DNA of 64,000 bases, from positions 211,775-275,774 of the forward strand of contig JAPSLB010000001.1 of the NCBI GenBank assembly GCA_031181145.1. The letters run 5' to 3'. The notes beneath the pieces were generated by a model, which searched no databases, was not told the origin of the DNA, and worked only from the letters and a program-made list of their open reading frames with translations. The stretch comes from Microvirga sp. Lineage in GTDB: Bacteria > Pseudomonadota > Alphaproteobacteria > Rhizobiales > Beijerinckiaceae. Of the stretch, positions 44,623 to 52,933 are shown piece by piece; within the stretch, counting starts at the first letter, position 1, and the number at the start of each line of letters is the position of its first letter. The translations under genes and the position numbers were made by a program.

Positions 44623-45870
44623 TTAGAAGCGGCCTGCCCGGTAGGGGTAAGGATCGATTATTGGTTTCCTGTTTGCAACTAAGTCAGAGACCAGCAGGCC
44701 TGTTGTTGAGCCGCCAATCAGTCCTGTCTGGCCATGGCCGAAGGCAAGCATGACGTTCCTGTGCCTGGATGACGGCCCGATGACCGGTAGAGAGTCAGGT
44801 GTCGCGGGGCGGTGCCCCATCCAGACGGAGATCGGTTCGCCGATCGTGCCGGGGAAATAGCGCTCCGCAATCTTTCCGAGGGCGGCGGCACGCCGCTCGT
44901 TCATCGGCGCGTCGAGTCCAGCGATCTCTGCCGTTCCTGCTATCCGGAGGCCATGCTCCATCGGCGTCATCATGATCTTTGCGGCCAGTGGATAGAGTGG
45001 GCGCTTTGGCGCCACCTCCGGCATGGGCAGCATCACATGATAGCCGCGCAGGCTTTCAAGCGGGATCCTGAGACCGAGCCGACCAGCCAATCGCTGAGAC
45101 CACGCGCCAGCGGCGATGATCACCATATCGCACCCCATGCGCCCGGCATCCGTTACGACGGCGCGAACGTGTCCGGCTTCCTGATCGAAATCCCTCACCG
45201 ATGTGCGAACGAAGCGCCCCCCGTTCCGCGCGACATCTTCCGCGATAGTCGTCACAAGGCGATGCGGGTTGCTGCAATGCCCGGAGTCGGGAAGGTAGAT
45301 CGCTTTCGCAAAGCGGGGTTCCAGCGAAGGCTCCAGTTGCCGGATCTCGTCAGGACCCAAGATCTCCGAACGGATGCCGAACGCATCCCTGAGTTTTCGA
45401 CCAAGGGCATCCTTGGCGAAGGCTGCATCGCTTTCATAGAGATAGAGCTGGCCGGAGACGTGAAGCAGGCTTCGGGCATCAGCGCCCAGAAGTGTGCGAT
45501 AGTGCTTGAAGCTGTCGGCATGCAGCGAGCGGAGCGCCTTTGCGATCCCACTGATGCGCGGGCTTGCGCCCGCCGCGATGAATCTGGCGAGCCACGGTAG
45601 CGCACGAGGCAGATAGCGCCAGTCGATCCATAGCGGGCTGTCGGGATCAGTGATCCACGATGCGGCCTGTCGTACGATGCCCGGCGTGGACAAGGGCACT
45701 ACGGAGCCGGGACCGATGCTTCCGGCATTGCCGAATGAACATCCCTCCCCCGGCGGCAAGGGATCGAAAATGGTCACGGAGTGCCCGTCCCGCTGAAGAA
45801 AGGCCGCACACGACACCCCGATGACGCCAGCTCCGACGATGGCGATGGCGGCCAACGCTCTCTCCCTCAC
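44623..45870 (-). CDS. FAD-dependent amino acid oxidase/dehydrogenase (DadA-like)
   Basis: A 415-residue flavoprotein of the D-amino acid oxidase superfamily. The FAD motif AIVGAGVIGVSCA is near residues 9-21, the CSFGNAGSIGPGSVVP loop is typical of DadA-like dehydrogenases, and the C-terminal GHGQTGLIGG binds the flavin ribityl. It starts with GTG at 45870, overlapping the previous stop by four bases (GTGA). It probably oxidises an amino acid or secondary amine at the membrane. It is the last gene of the five-gene operon. Confidence 0.9.
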   Translation of the reverse strand: MRERALAAIAIVGAGVIGVSCAAFLQRDGHSVTIFDPLPPGEGCSFGNAGSIGPGSVVPLSTPGIVRQAASWITDPDSPLWIDWRYLPRALPWLARFIAAGASPRISGIAKALRSLHADSFKHYRTLLGADARSLLHVSGQLYLYESDAAFAKDALGRKLRDAFGIRSEILGPDEIRQLEPSLEPRFAKAIYLPDSGHCSNPHRLVTTIAEDVARNGGRFVRTSVRDFDQEAGHVRAVVTDAGRMGCDMVIIAAGAWSQRLAGRLGLRIPLESLRGYHVMLPMPEVAPKRPLYPLAAKIMMTPMEHGLRIAGTAEIAGLDAPMNERRAAALGKIAERYFPGTIGEPISVWMGHRPATPDSLPVIGPSSRHRNVMLAFGHGQTGLIGGSTTGLLVSDLVANRKPIIDPYPYRAGRF

Positions 45871-46838
45871 AATGGAAGACGTAATCCGCGACCGGCCCGG
45901 CGGGCCTCCGCGATGACCTCAGCCGCGATGGCGAGATCGCCTAGAGCGAAGCCGGGGAAAAGGAACATGATGCGCTGCTTCTCATCCGTGCGGCCGGGAG
46001 CAGTCCCAGCAACGAGAGATGCCAGATCCGAGTCGAAGGGGCCCGGATAGCGGAGCTTGGCACGGTTGGACGGATCGGCTGCCTGACCATAATCGTCGGT
46101 GGCCAGGATATCGAGTGAGCGCAGCCCCTCCCCTCGCCAGGGACGCCCAAGATCGACCGCCGCGACGAAGCATCCAGGCCTCAGGAGCGATGCATCGAGA
46201 AACGGTTCAAGACCGGGCTGTGCCGGAACCGTCGAGACGACCACGTCGCAGGCGAGTACCTCGTTCGGAGAATCCGCCACCTCGGCATCCAGGCCGTTTT
46301 CACGAGCATATGCTGCGAGTTTTTCCGCGGATGAGCGGCTACGCGAGTTACACACAACCTTGCGAAGTCCAGGTAGCACTTCCTGAAGGCTGGCGAGATG
46401 CCCATAGGCTTGGGCGCCGCATCCGACGAAGCCGATAGTGGAACTGCCGGGGCGGGCAAGACAGGAAGCTGCCAGCGCCGACATGGCGGCCGTGCGCAGC
46501 ACCGTGAGGCTCGTTCCGTCGAGAACCGCTACCGGAACTCCGGTCGTGAAATCGCTCACCACGATCAGGCCGTTGACATTCGGCAGACCACGCTCGCGGT
46601 TATCGGCGGCGACGCCCACCCATTTCGTTGTCGCGAATGGAGGATCGGGCATGGCGGCGCAGAGCGATTGAAAGAAGTGCCCTGGGCCGACCGGCACGGT
46701 GAGTTTCGGCTGAACGTGGGTTCTTCCCTCGGCATGCAGACGGAAGGCATGCGCAAGTGCTTCGCGCGCCGCCTTGGGCTTTATGTCGAGGGCGGCAATG
46801 TCCTCGCTGGAGAGGTAAAGCAACTTGCTCATGGCCAT
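45867..46838 (-). CDS. Ornithine cyclodeaminase/mu-crystallin family protein
   Basis: A 323-residue NAD(P)-linked protein of the ornithine cyclodeaminase/mu-crystallin family. Typical segments are TKWVGVAADN, LTVLRTAAMSALA and the Rossmann motif GFVGCGAQAYGH. The family includes ornithine cyclodeaminase and imine reductases such as pyrroline-2-carboxylate reductase. The ATG at 46838 overlaps the upstream stop (TGATG). In Ti plasmids an ornithine cyclodeaminase gene accompanies opine oxidase genes, as here. Confidence 0.92.
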   Translation of the reverse strand: MAMSKLLYLSSEDIAALDIKPKAAREALAHAFRLHAEGRTHVQPKLTVPVGPGHFFQSLCAAMPDPPFATTKWVGVAADNRERGLPNVNGLIVVSDFTTGVPVAVLDGTSLTVLRTAAMSALAASCLARPGSSTIGFVGCGAQAYGHLASLQEVLPGLRKVVCNSRSRSSAEKLAAYARENGLDAEVADSPNEVLACDVVVSTVPAQPGLEPFLDASLLRPGCFVAAVDLGRPWRGEGLRSLDILATDDYGQAADPSNRAKLRYPGPFDSDLASLVAGTAPGRTDEKQRIMFLFPGFALGDLAIAAEVIAEARRAGRGLRLPL

Positions 46839-48019
46839 CACCCTGCCCGGCCGCCGGCAGCAGCCGGCAAATCGAATTCGCGCGCCAGCTTGTCCGAGAC
46901 CTGAACCGAATTCTTGAAGCGATTGATAGAGAATAGATCGATCGGAGTGTCCGTCCTGCCATCCACGATGAGATCGACAAGCACCGCAGCGACACCTGGC
47001 CCCACCTGAAAGCCATGTCCGCAGAATCCGAAGGCATGATACAGACCGGGTGTCGTCCCGCTCTCGCCGATGACTGGCAGCATGTCGGGCAGATAGCCCT
47101 CGATGCCCGACCAGACGCGAATGACCTGCGCCGATTTCAGGAACGGAGCAATCTTCATGAGATTGCGCATGCCGTTGAGTGTCTTGATTGGAGGCACGGG
47201 AGCACGGTTGAGCACCGGATCGGCTGCCGTCCGCGGATAGCCTGCGAAGATCACATTGCCGCGCAGAATCTGTCGAAAGATCACGGATCCGTCCACGGCC
47301 TGCACGGAGGGCGTGACCCGATAGGGGATGGGCTCGGTCACAAATTGTGGAGGGCCTGCTGCGAACATGGGCGCCGTCTCGCCGAAGGCTTCCGCAATAT
47401 TCAGGGCCCAGGCGCCTGCGGAGTTCACCACCGCGTCGCAATCCACCGCGCGCCCGGTATCAGTCTCCAGGGTAAAGCCGGTGCCGTTCCGGCACACTTC
47501 CGTCACGCGCGTATGCTCAACGATTTCCGCGCCACGGCGCTGTGCGGCTCTTGCGACGGCAACAGATACGAGACGAGGGTTGGACGTGGCATCCCGCGCC
47601 GAATAGGTTGCCGCCTGAGGTCCCTCCCCCAACCACGGCCAACGGCGACGAAGTTCATCGCAGCCGATCCGCTCGATCACGAGGCCATGGCTCTCGGCGA
47701 CGCGTGCGTGCTGCTCCAGTTTCTCCCGCTCGGCATCGTTCATCGCGACGTAGAGGTGGCCCGTCCTCTCGAACTCGCATCGGTCGCCGATGAGCGCTTC
47801 GATATCCTCCCAGAGCGCCTGCGATCTGAGAGACAACGGATATTGCCCCGGATGGCGCCCCTGCAGGCGCAGATTGCCGAAATTCACTCCGCTCGATTGG
47901 GCGCCGACCATGCCCTTCTCGATCAGGATCACATCCAATCCACGCCTGGCGAGGAAGTGGGCTGTCCATGTGCCTATGAGCCCGCCACCGACAACGGCGA
48001 CCCGCATTCTTGTCGTCAT
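46838..48019 (-). CDS. FAD-dependent dehydrogenase beta subunit (OoxB/HcnC-like)
   Basis: A 393-residue flavoprotein of the DAAO superfamily, the catalytic beta-subunit type found in opine oxidase, hydrogen cyanide synthase and D-hydroxyproline dehydrogenase. The FAD motif VAVVGGGLIGTWTA starts near residue 6; EKGMVGAQSSGVNFGNLR follows and GFCGHGFQVGPG lies near the end. Its ATG overlaps the alpha-subunit stop (ATGA). It should strip electrons from a secondary amine and pass them to the alpha subunit. Confidence 0.9.
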   Translation of the reverse strand: MTTRMRVAVVGGGLIGTWTAHFLARRGLDVILIEKGMVGAQSSGVNFGNLRLQGRHPGQYPLSLRSQALWEDIEALIGDRCEFERTGHLYVAMNDAEREKLEQHARVAESHGLVIERIGCDELRRRWPWLGEGPQAATYSARDATSNPRLVSVAVARAAQRRGAEIVEHTRVTEVCRNGTGFTLETDTGRAVDCDAVVNSAGAWALNIAEAFGETAPMFAAGPPQFVTEPIPYRVTPSVQAVDGSVIFRQILRGNVIFAGYPRTAADPVLNRAPVPPIKTLNGMRNLMKIAPFLKSAQVIRVWSGIEGYLPDMLPVIGESGTTPGLYHAFGFCGHGFQVGPGVAAVLVDLIVDGRTDTPIDLFSINRFKNSVQVSDKLAREFDLPAAAGGRAG

Positions 48020-49383
48020 GGCTCCATCTCCGCAGCGGCATGAAGAGGAATAGGCTTCACCGGTGCCTGCATGCGCAACCGCCCGACTTCCGCAATTGGC
48101 ACGACGCATGCTCCCGCCACGATCTCCTGCAGAGCCGGACCGCAGAATCGCCCCTGACACCGGCCCATGCCGCAGCGCGTGATCGCCTTGACGCGGTTGA
48201 CCTCACGCGGGCCGAGCGGCGCATGAACGGCAGATCGGATTTCTCCCACTGTCACCGCCTCACATCGGCAGGCGACGGTTTCATCGGAAAGTGTAGCCGA
48301 CTGCGCGACCGGCCATGCGAAAGCCCTAGCGAGCCCTCGTTGGAACTGTCGCAAGCGTTCGACCTCCCGCCTCAGCCGTGCGAGCTCGGCCTCCGGCTGG
48401 GCCCGGCCCATGTCAGTGAGCAGCGCGTGAGCCGCGAGCGCACCGCTGGCTTCTGCGGCGTCCGCTCCGCCGATTGCTGCGCCATCACCGGCCAGATAGA
48501 GATCGGCTCCGGCCCGTCCGTCGGCATCCGTCTCCGGCAGCCACAACCGGAAGATCGGATCGAACCGGAAGCGGGCTCCGGCCAGTTCGGCGAGTTGCGT
48601 TTCCGGCTTGAGGCCGTAGCCATAAGCGACCGCATCGCAGGGGATGAGCCTTTCGCGCCCTCGGCCATCCGTGATCCGCACGCCTTCGACATGGCCCTCA
48701 CCATCGATTCCGCGCGGCGTCGCGCCATCGATGATGGGAACGCCGGCCATGTGGAGCGAAGCACGGTACACGATGCCGCGTGCCAGCGTGCGCGGACTCG
48801 CAGCAAGGTCGCGCATGGCAGCCCGTTTTGCGGAGAGCGGAGTCGTATCCACGACGGCCGCAATCGATGCACCGGACTTGTGGTATTGCAGCGCCGCCAG
48901 AAACAGCAGCGGAGAGCTTCCGAGGAAGACGATGCGATTGCCGATCAGACAACCCTGGTCCTTCAGGATCACCTGCGCGCCACCCAAGGTGAAAACGCCG
49001 GGCAACGTCCATCCCGGCAGGGGCATGATTCGATCCGTGGCACCCGTTGCGAGGATCAGCGCATCATAGGGGATCGTACCAGCCGTACCGTCGCACAACG
49101 TGTGCAGGACTTTCTCATGAACGCCCCAGACGAGAGTGCCGGATCGATAATCGATCCGCTCCTGGAGAGAAGCGAAGAGCGAATGCAGGCGCTGGTATTT
49201 GCCTGCCTCGGATCCCATCAAGGCATTGATGTCAACGGCAAGGCTTTTGGCCGGCGCACGATAGCCTTGGCCTCCCACTTGCCTCGTCTCGTTCACGAGA
49301 ACCGGCTTCAGGCCTGCCTCGACCAGGATGGATGCAGCTCGAATACCGGCAGGGCCGCCACCGACGATCACCACGTTAGGCAT
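48016..49383 (-). CDS. FAD- and 2Fe-2S-containing dehydrogenase alpha subunit (OoxA/HcnB-like)
   Basis: A 455-residue protein with a pyridine-nucleotide-disulfide-oxidoreductase fold. The N-terminal FAD motif VVIVGGGPAGIRAA is followed by an ILATGATDR segment and the second flavin motif LYLAGDGAAIGG. Near residue 370 a BFD-like 2Fe-2S domain has CRCEAVTVGEI and CGMGRCQGRFC. The ATG at 49383 lies inside the stop of the 2Fe-2S gene. This architecture matches opine oxidase A and D-hydroxyproline dehydrogenase alpha subunits, which relay electrons to quinones. Confidence 0.9.
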   Translation of the reverse strand: MPNVVIVGGGPAGIRAASILVEAGLKPVLVNETRQVGGQGYRAPAKSLAVDINALMGSEAGKYQRLHSLFASLQERIDYRSGTLVWGVHEKVLHTLCDGTAGTIPYDALILATGATDRIMPLPGWTLPGVFTLGGAQVILKDQGCLIGNRIVFLGSSPLLFLAALQYHKSGASIAAVVDTTPLSAKRAAMRDLAASPRTLARGIVYRASLHMAGVPIIDGATPRGIDGEGHVEGVRITDGRGRERLIPCDAVAYGYGLKPETQLAELAGARFRFDPIFRLWLPETDADGRAGADLYLAGDGAAIGGADAAEASGALAAHALLTDMGRAQPEAELARLRREVERLRQFQRGLARAFAWPVAQSATLSDETVACRCEAVTVGEIRSAVHAPLGPREVNRVKAITRCGMGRCQGRFCGPALQEIVAGACVVPIAEVGRLRMQAPVKPIPLHAAAEMEP

Positions 49384-49705
49384 CGGCGTGAGCCTTCTGC
49401 GGATCGGTCCAAACGACCATCTCATTGGCTGCTAGGGTCGTGCAGGCCCTGACGCGGTCTCCGTCTCCGAGCGAGACCCAGCAATCCTGGCAGGCTCCCA
49501 TGAGGCAAAAACCGGCGCGGGGGGCGCCACCGAACTCGAGATGCCGGACAACCCGTCCGTTGAGCAGGAGCACCGCAAGCAGGCTGTCGCCCTCCACAGC
49601 CTCGACCGTGTCCCTGTCAATCGTCAGGCGCAGCGTCGCGCCGTGACGGGGGACGGCTCTCACGAATTGTCCTTTGTGGGTCCTCTGTTTGGGCTCGTCC
49701 GGCAT
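49376..49705 (-). CDS. 2Fe-2S ferredoxin-like gamma subunit (HcnA-like)
   Basis: A 109-residue protein with one plant-type cluster motif, CLMGACQDCWVSL, and a last Cys in RVRACTTLA. It is the small subunit of three-part amine dehydrogenases, linking the FAD subunits. It overlaps the alpha-subunit gene by eight bases and is the first gene of the operon, directly behind the 17-bp palindrome at 49724. Confidence 0.9.
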   Translation of the reverse strand: MPDEPKQRTHKGQFVRAVPRHGATLRLTIDRDTVEAVEGDSLLAVLLLNGRVVRHLEFGGAPRAGFCLMGACQDCWVSLGDGDRVRACTTLAANEMVVWTDPQKAHADA

Positions 49706-49723
49706 GCCTACCCACCACGTTTA

Positions 49724-49740
49724 TTATTGCGATGCAATAA
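49724..49740. promoter_or_regulatory. 17-bp palindrome upstream of the dehydrogenase operon (IclR operator candidate)
   Basis: TTATTGCGATGCAATAA has perfect 7-bp arms around a 3-bp centre. It lies 19 bp upstream of the first codon of the operon. A nearly identical site at 50743 precedes the second operon on the other side of the IclR gene. Confidence 0.7.
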
Positions 49741-49839
49741 CTTTTGTGGAATGGTAGGATTGTCAGAAAACGGCTGTCAAGGAAAAGGCGGTCAAGTTGG
49801 CGGCAATGCGGCGCAAATGTTAGCCAGACAGAGATTGTC

Positions 49840-50670
49840 TCAGGTGGACGAGACGGAATGCGCTCCAGCGATGATGTGCATTGCGAAGCGCTCCACGACT
49901 TCCTCGGGCGAGAAACGCGAGAGCGGAACCGCGATGTTGATCGCGCCTTCCGGACGATTGTTCGCCGCGACGACCGCCGCGGCGATGGATGCGTCGCCTC
50001 GATAGAACTCGTCGAAAGCGGTAGCGTAACCCTGCTCGCGCGAGACGCGCAGCTTCTTCACGAGATCGTCGAGCCTCCAGGTCGTTGAGGGAGTATACGC
50101 CTTCCGGTCGGAGCGCTCGAGTATCGCAATTGCTTCATCCTCCGGTAGGCGCGACAGGATCGCCATACCGGGAGCGGTGCAATAAGCCGGCATACGGGAG
50201 CCGATGATCACATTCGTGTTCAGCATGTGCCGGCTCATGAACCGAGAGATGAAGATGATCTCGGTGTCGTCGAGAACGGTGAGGTTGACCGTCTCTTCCG
50301 TCTCCTTGGAGAGATGCAGCAGATACGGCATGGCCCGCTCCACGAGGCGATTGCTGCGCAGATAATAGTAACCCAGTTGCAACGTCTTGGCGGTCAGCTC
50401 GAACCGCCTTGTATCGGGGTCTTTGCGCAAATAGCCCAACTTGGTCAGCGTATGCGTGAAGCGTTGTGCCGCGCTGACGTCCATCTCGGTTGCGACAGCG
50501 ATCTGAGAAAGGCTCAGGCTCGCGCTGTGATGGTCGAAAACCGAAAGCACACGAAAAGCCTTTTCAACCGACATCACCATCAGCGGATCCGTGCTACGGC
50601 CGCGCTTTGCCGGCTCCTCATCTTCGGCCTTCTTCATCTTACTGATCGCCATTCCGGAATTCTCTCTCAT
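49840..50670 (-). CDS. IclR family transcriptional regulator
   Basis: A 276-residue regulator. The N-terminal winged helix covers about residues 30-90 (SVEKAFRVLSVFDHHSASLS, VSAAQRFTHTLTKLGYL). The effector domain contains the family segments YCTAPGMAILSRLP, AFDEFYRGDASIAAAV and a final amphipathic helix. ATG 50670 was chosen; an ATG six codons in is also possible. It lies between two divergent operons that share a palindrome, so it very likely controls both. Confidence 0.9.
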   Translation of the reverse strand: MRENSGMAISKMKKAEDEEPAKRGRSTDPLMVMSVEKAFRVLSVFDHHSASLSLSQIAVATEMDVSAAQRFTHTLTKLGYLRKDPDTRRFELTAKTLQLGYYYLRSNRLVERAMPYLLHLSKETEETVNLTVLDDTEIIFISRFMSRHMLNTNVIIGSRMPAYCTAPGMAILSRLPEDEAIAILERSDRKAYTPSTTWRLDDLVKKLRVSREQGYATAFDEFYRGDASIAAAVVAANNRPEGAINIAVPLSRFSPEEVVERFAMHIIAGAHSVSST

Positions 50671-50742
50671 CTGAACGGCCTCGATAAGAATCTCAATAGT
50701 GGTTGACAATAGCGGCAAGTTGAGCCGAACATACAATAATAA

Positions 50743-50759
50743 TTATTGCATTGCAATAA
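50743..50759. promoter_or_regulatory. 17-bp palindrome upstream of the enoyl-CoA hydratase operon (IclR operator candidate)
   Basis: TTATTGCATTGCAATAA has the same 7-bp arms as the site at 49724, identical at 15 of 17 positions. It is 21 bp before the hydratase start and on the promoter side of the IclR gene, so it could also mediate autoregulation. Confidence 0.75.
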
Positions 50760-50780
50760 ATCATCGGGAGGTTCAAGGCC

Positions 50781-51554
50781 ATGGCTGAGTTTGTCTTGAG
50801 TGAGCGGCAGGGTGCGGTCGGCATTATCACCCTGAATCGTCCCCAGGTTTTGAACGCCTGGAATACGGCCATGCGGGACGAGTTGACCGCCACCCTGACG
50901 GCCATGGAGGAGGACGCAAATGTCCGCGCCATCATTCTTACCGGTGCAGGCGACCGCGCTTTCGGAGCCGGCCAGGACCTCAACGAGACGAAAACGTTCG
51001 ATCCGGATCGCGCTGAGCAGTGGATCGGCGAGTGGAAGCGCCTCTACGACCGCATCCGGTCGCTCTCGAAGCCGATCGTTGCGGCCCTGAACGGCGTCGC
51101 AGCCGGATCAGCCTTTCAGGTGGCGCTCCTCTGCGACTTTCGGATCGGCCACGCTGGTGTGACTATGGGCCAGCCGGAGATCAATTCCGGCATTGCCAGT
51201 ACTACCGGTCCCTGGATCATGCGCGAGATCATTGGCCTCGCCAGAACGATCGATCTGACGCTTACTGGACGCATGATGGATGCGGATGAGTGCTACCGCA
51301 TCGGTGTCATCAATCGCCTGGTGCCGCAAGATAAGGTGATGAGCGAAGCGCTTGCACTTGCAGAGCTCCTTGCCAGCAAGCCTCCCGTCGCCATGCGCCT
51401 GAATCGCCAGCGCTTCCGTGAAATGACCGAGGAAGGCTTCCGCGATTGCCTTGCCGCCGGCATCCGCATTCAGCGCGAGGCCTACGCGTCCGGTGAGCCA
51501 GCACGGATGATGGAACAGTTCCTGGCTCGCAAGGCCGCGGCAAAGAAGGGCTGA
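50781..51554 (+). CDS. Enoyl-CoA hydratase/isomerase family protein
   Basis: A 257-residue crotonase-fold enzyme. Key segments are GDRAFGAGQDLNE (oxyanion loop), AALNGVAAGSAFQVALLCDF and GQPEINSGIASTTGPW. A GGGAGG ribosome binding site precedes the ATG. It adds water to, or shifts the double bond of, an acyl-CoA. It heads the operon with a CoA ligase gene, so it probably handles the ligase product downstream in the pathway. Confidence 0.9.
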   Translation: MAEFVLSERQGAVGIITLNRPQVLNAWNTAMRDELTATLTAMEEDANVRAIILTGAGDRAFGAGQDLNETKTFDPDRAEQWIGEWKRLYDRIRSLSKPIVAALNGVAAGSAFQVALLCDFRIGHAGVTMGQPEINSGIASTTGPWIMREIIGLARTIDLTLTGRMMDADECYRIGVINRLVPQDKVMSEALALAELLASKPPVAMRLNRQRFREMTEEGFRDCLAAGIRIQREAYASGEPARMMEQFLARKAAAKKG

Positions 51555-51613
51555 AGCCCCGCCACACCACGAGGGAATGCAGGTCAAAAGATCTGCGAAA
51601 CTGGAGGACGAAC

Positions 51614-52681
51614 ATGAACAATACCTATCTGACAATCAATCGGAGACACCTGCTCAAGACTGCAGGTGGCGCAGCCCTGGTTCTCGGAATGCCGGGCCTC
51701 GCTGGCCGGGCTCTGGCGGCAACGACGATCACCGTCGCCGATCCCGGTGGCCCCTTCGGCCCTGCCTTCCGCAAAGCTTTCTACGACCCATTCGAGAAGG
51801 CGACCGGCATCAAGGTCGTCAACGTTGCCCGTGAGGCCGAACCCACGGCGCAGTTCAAGGCAATCGTAGAGACGAAATCCTACACCTGGGACGTCTGCAC
51901 GTTGACGCTCTCGGCGCGTGACATTCTCGTGAAGCAGAACCTTCTCGAGCCCATCGGATTCACCCGCGATGCCGCACCTGGCCTGATGCCCGAAGCCCTG
52001 ACCGAATACTGGATGGGCACGGACGTGTATTCCACGGTCTTCGCTTACCGGAACGATCGCTTCAAGGACAATGCGCCGAAGAGCTGGGCTGACTTTTGGA
52101 ATGTGGAGAAATTTCCCGGGCGCCGCTCCTTGCGCAAGAATCCAATCGACTCCCTTGAACAGGCCCTGATGGCAGACGGCGTGAGCATTGATCAGCTTTA
52201 TCCGCTCGACGTCGACCGCGCGTTCAAGAGCTTGGACAAGATCAAGCAGCACATCGCTGTGTGGTGGACGGGCGGAGCACAGTCGACGCAGCTTCTGCAG
52301 AGCGGCGAGGTCGACATCATCAGCGGCTGGAACGCACGCCTCCAGGCGGCGATCGACGGCGGAGCGCCGGCGACTATCGTCTGGGAGCAGGGTCTCTATT
52401 CGATCGAGGGCTGGGCAATCCCAAAGGGCTGCCCACGTGCGGATGCCGCGAAACAGTTCATCAAATTCTGCTCCGCTCCCGATCGTCAGGCCGCCTTCAC
52501 GGATCTACTAGCCTACGGGCCGACCAATCTCGATGCCTACAAGAGCATCTCTGCTGATCGTGCGAAGGTCCTGCCGACATCGCCTGAAAATCTCAAGAAG
52601 ATGCAAGTCGCCAACGAGAACTGGTGGAGCGAGAACCGCGCCGCGGTGACTGAGCGCTTCAACAGCTGGCTTCTCTCCTGA
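51614..52681 (+). CDS. Periplasmic substrate-binding protein, spermidine/putrescine type
   Basis: A 355-residue binding protein of the PotD-like family. It begins with a twin-arginine-like signal NRRHLLKTAGGAALVLG and cleaves near LAGRALAA. ITVADPGGPFGPAFRKAFYD is a family-like N-terminal strand. GGAGGAC precedes the ATG. It feeds the fused permease encoded two genes on. The ligand may be any small amine or organic acid. A strong hairpin after the stop probably keeps its mRNA level above that of the rest. Confidence 0.9.
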   Translation: MNNTYLTINRRHLLKTAGGAALVLGMPGLAGRALAATTITVADPGGPFGPAFRKAFYDPFEKATGIKVVNVAREAEPTAQFKAIVETKSYTWDVCTLTLSARDILVKQNLLEPIGFTRDAAPGLMPEALTEYWMGTDVYSTVFAYRNDRFKDNAPKSWADFWNVEKFPGRRSLRKNPIDSLEQALMADGVSIDQLYPLDVDRAFKSLDKIKQHIAVWWTGGAQSTQLLQSGEVDIISGWNARLQAAIDGGAPATIVWEQGLYSIEGWAIPKGCPRADAAKQFIKFCSAPDRQAAFTDLLAYGPTNLDAYKSISADRAKVLPTSPENLKKMQVANENWWSENRAAVTERFNSWLLS

Positions 52682-52687
52682 TGAAGG

Positions 52688-52724
52688 GCGCCGCCGCCTC
52701 GCTCTGCGAGGAAGGCGGCGGCGC
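52688..52724 (+). terminator. GC-rich hairpin between binding-protein and ATPase genes
   Basis: GCGCCGCCGCCT at 52688-52699 and AGGCGGCGGCGC at 52713-52724 form a perfect 12-bp stem with a 13-base loop, followed by ATTT. It begins 7 bp after the stop. It would stop part of the transcripts or protect the 3' end, raising binding protein over the membrane parts. Confidence 0.75.
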
Positions 52725-52933
52725 ATTTCGGTAAGACTGAGTTGGAACTCACGAACCAAGTGCGCGTGTGCCCTTGCTGATGTCCGATCGTTCGGCTGCG
52801 CGCCGATGGTCTGCTGCCGTACTCGGGCTCAAAAGGTAGGCTTCTATCGCATTTTTCGGCTGGGCGCATGTCGCGGATGTGTTCAATACCGCGCCCACAC
52901 ACGGCCTCGAGACGAAGGAAGGAAATCGCTACG

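Noticed and set aside
47015-48043. Plus-strand frame of about 340 codons opposite the beta subunit
   Set aside because: No recognisable domain; the minus-strand flavoprotein explains the sequence.
48010-49452. Long plus-strand frame opposite the dehydrogenase alpha subunit
   Set aside because: Antisense shadow of a gene with clear FAD and 2Fe-2S motifs.
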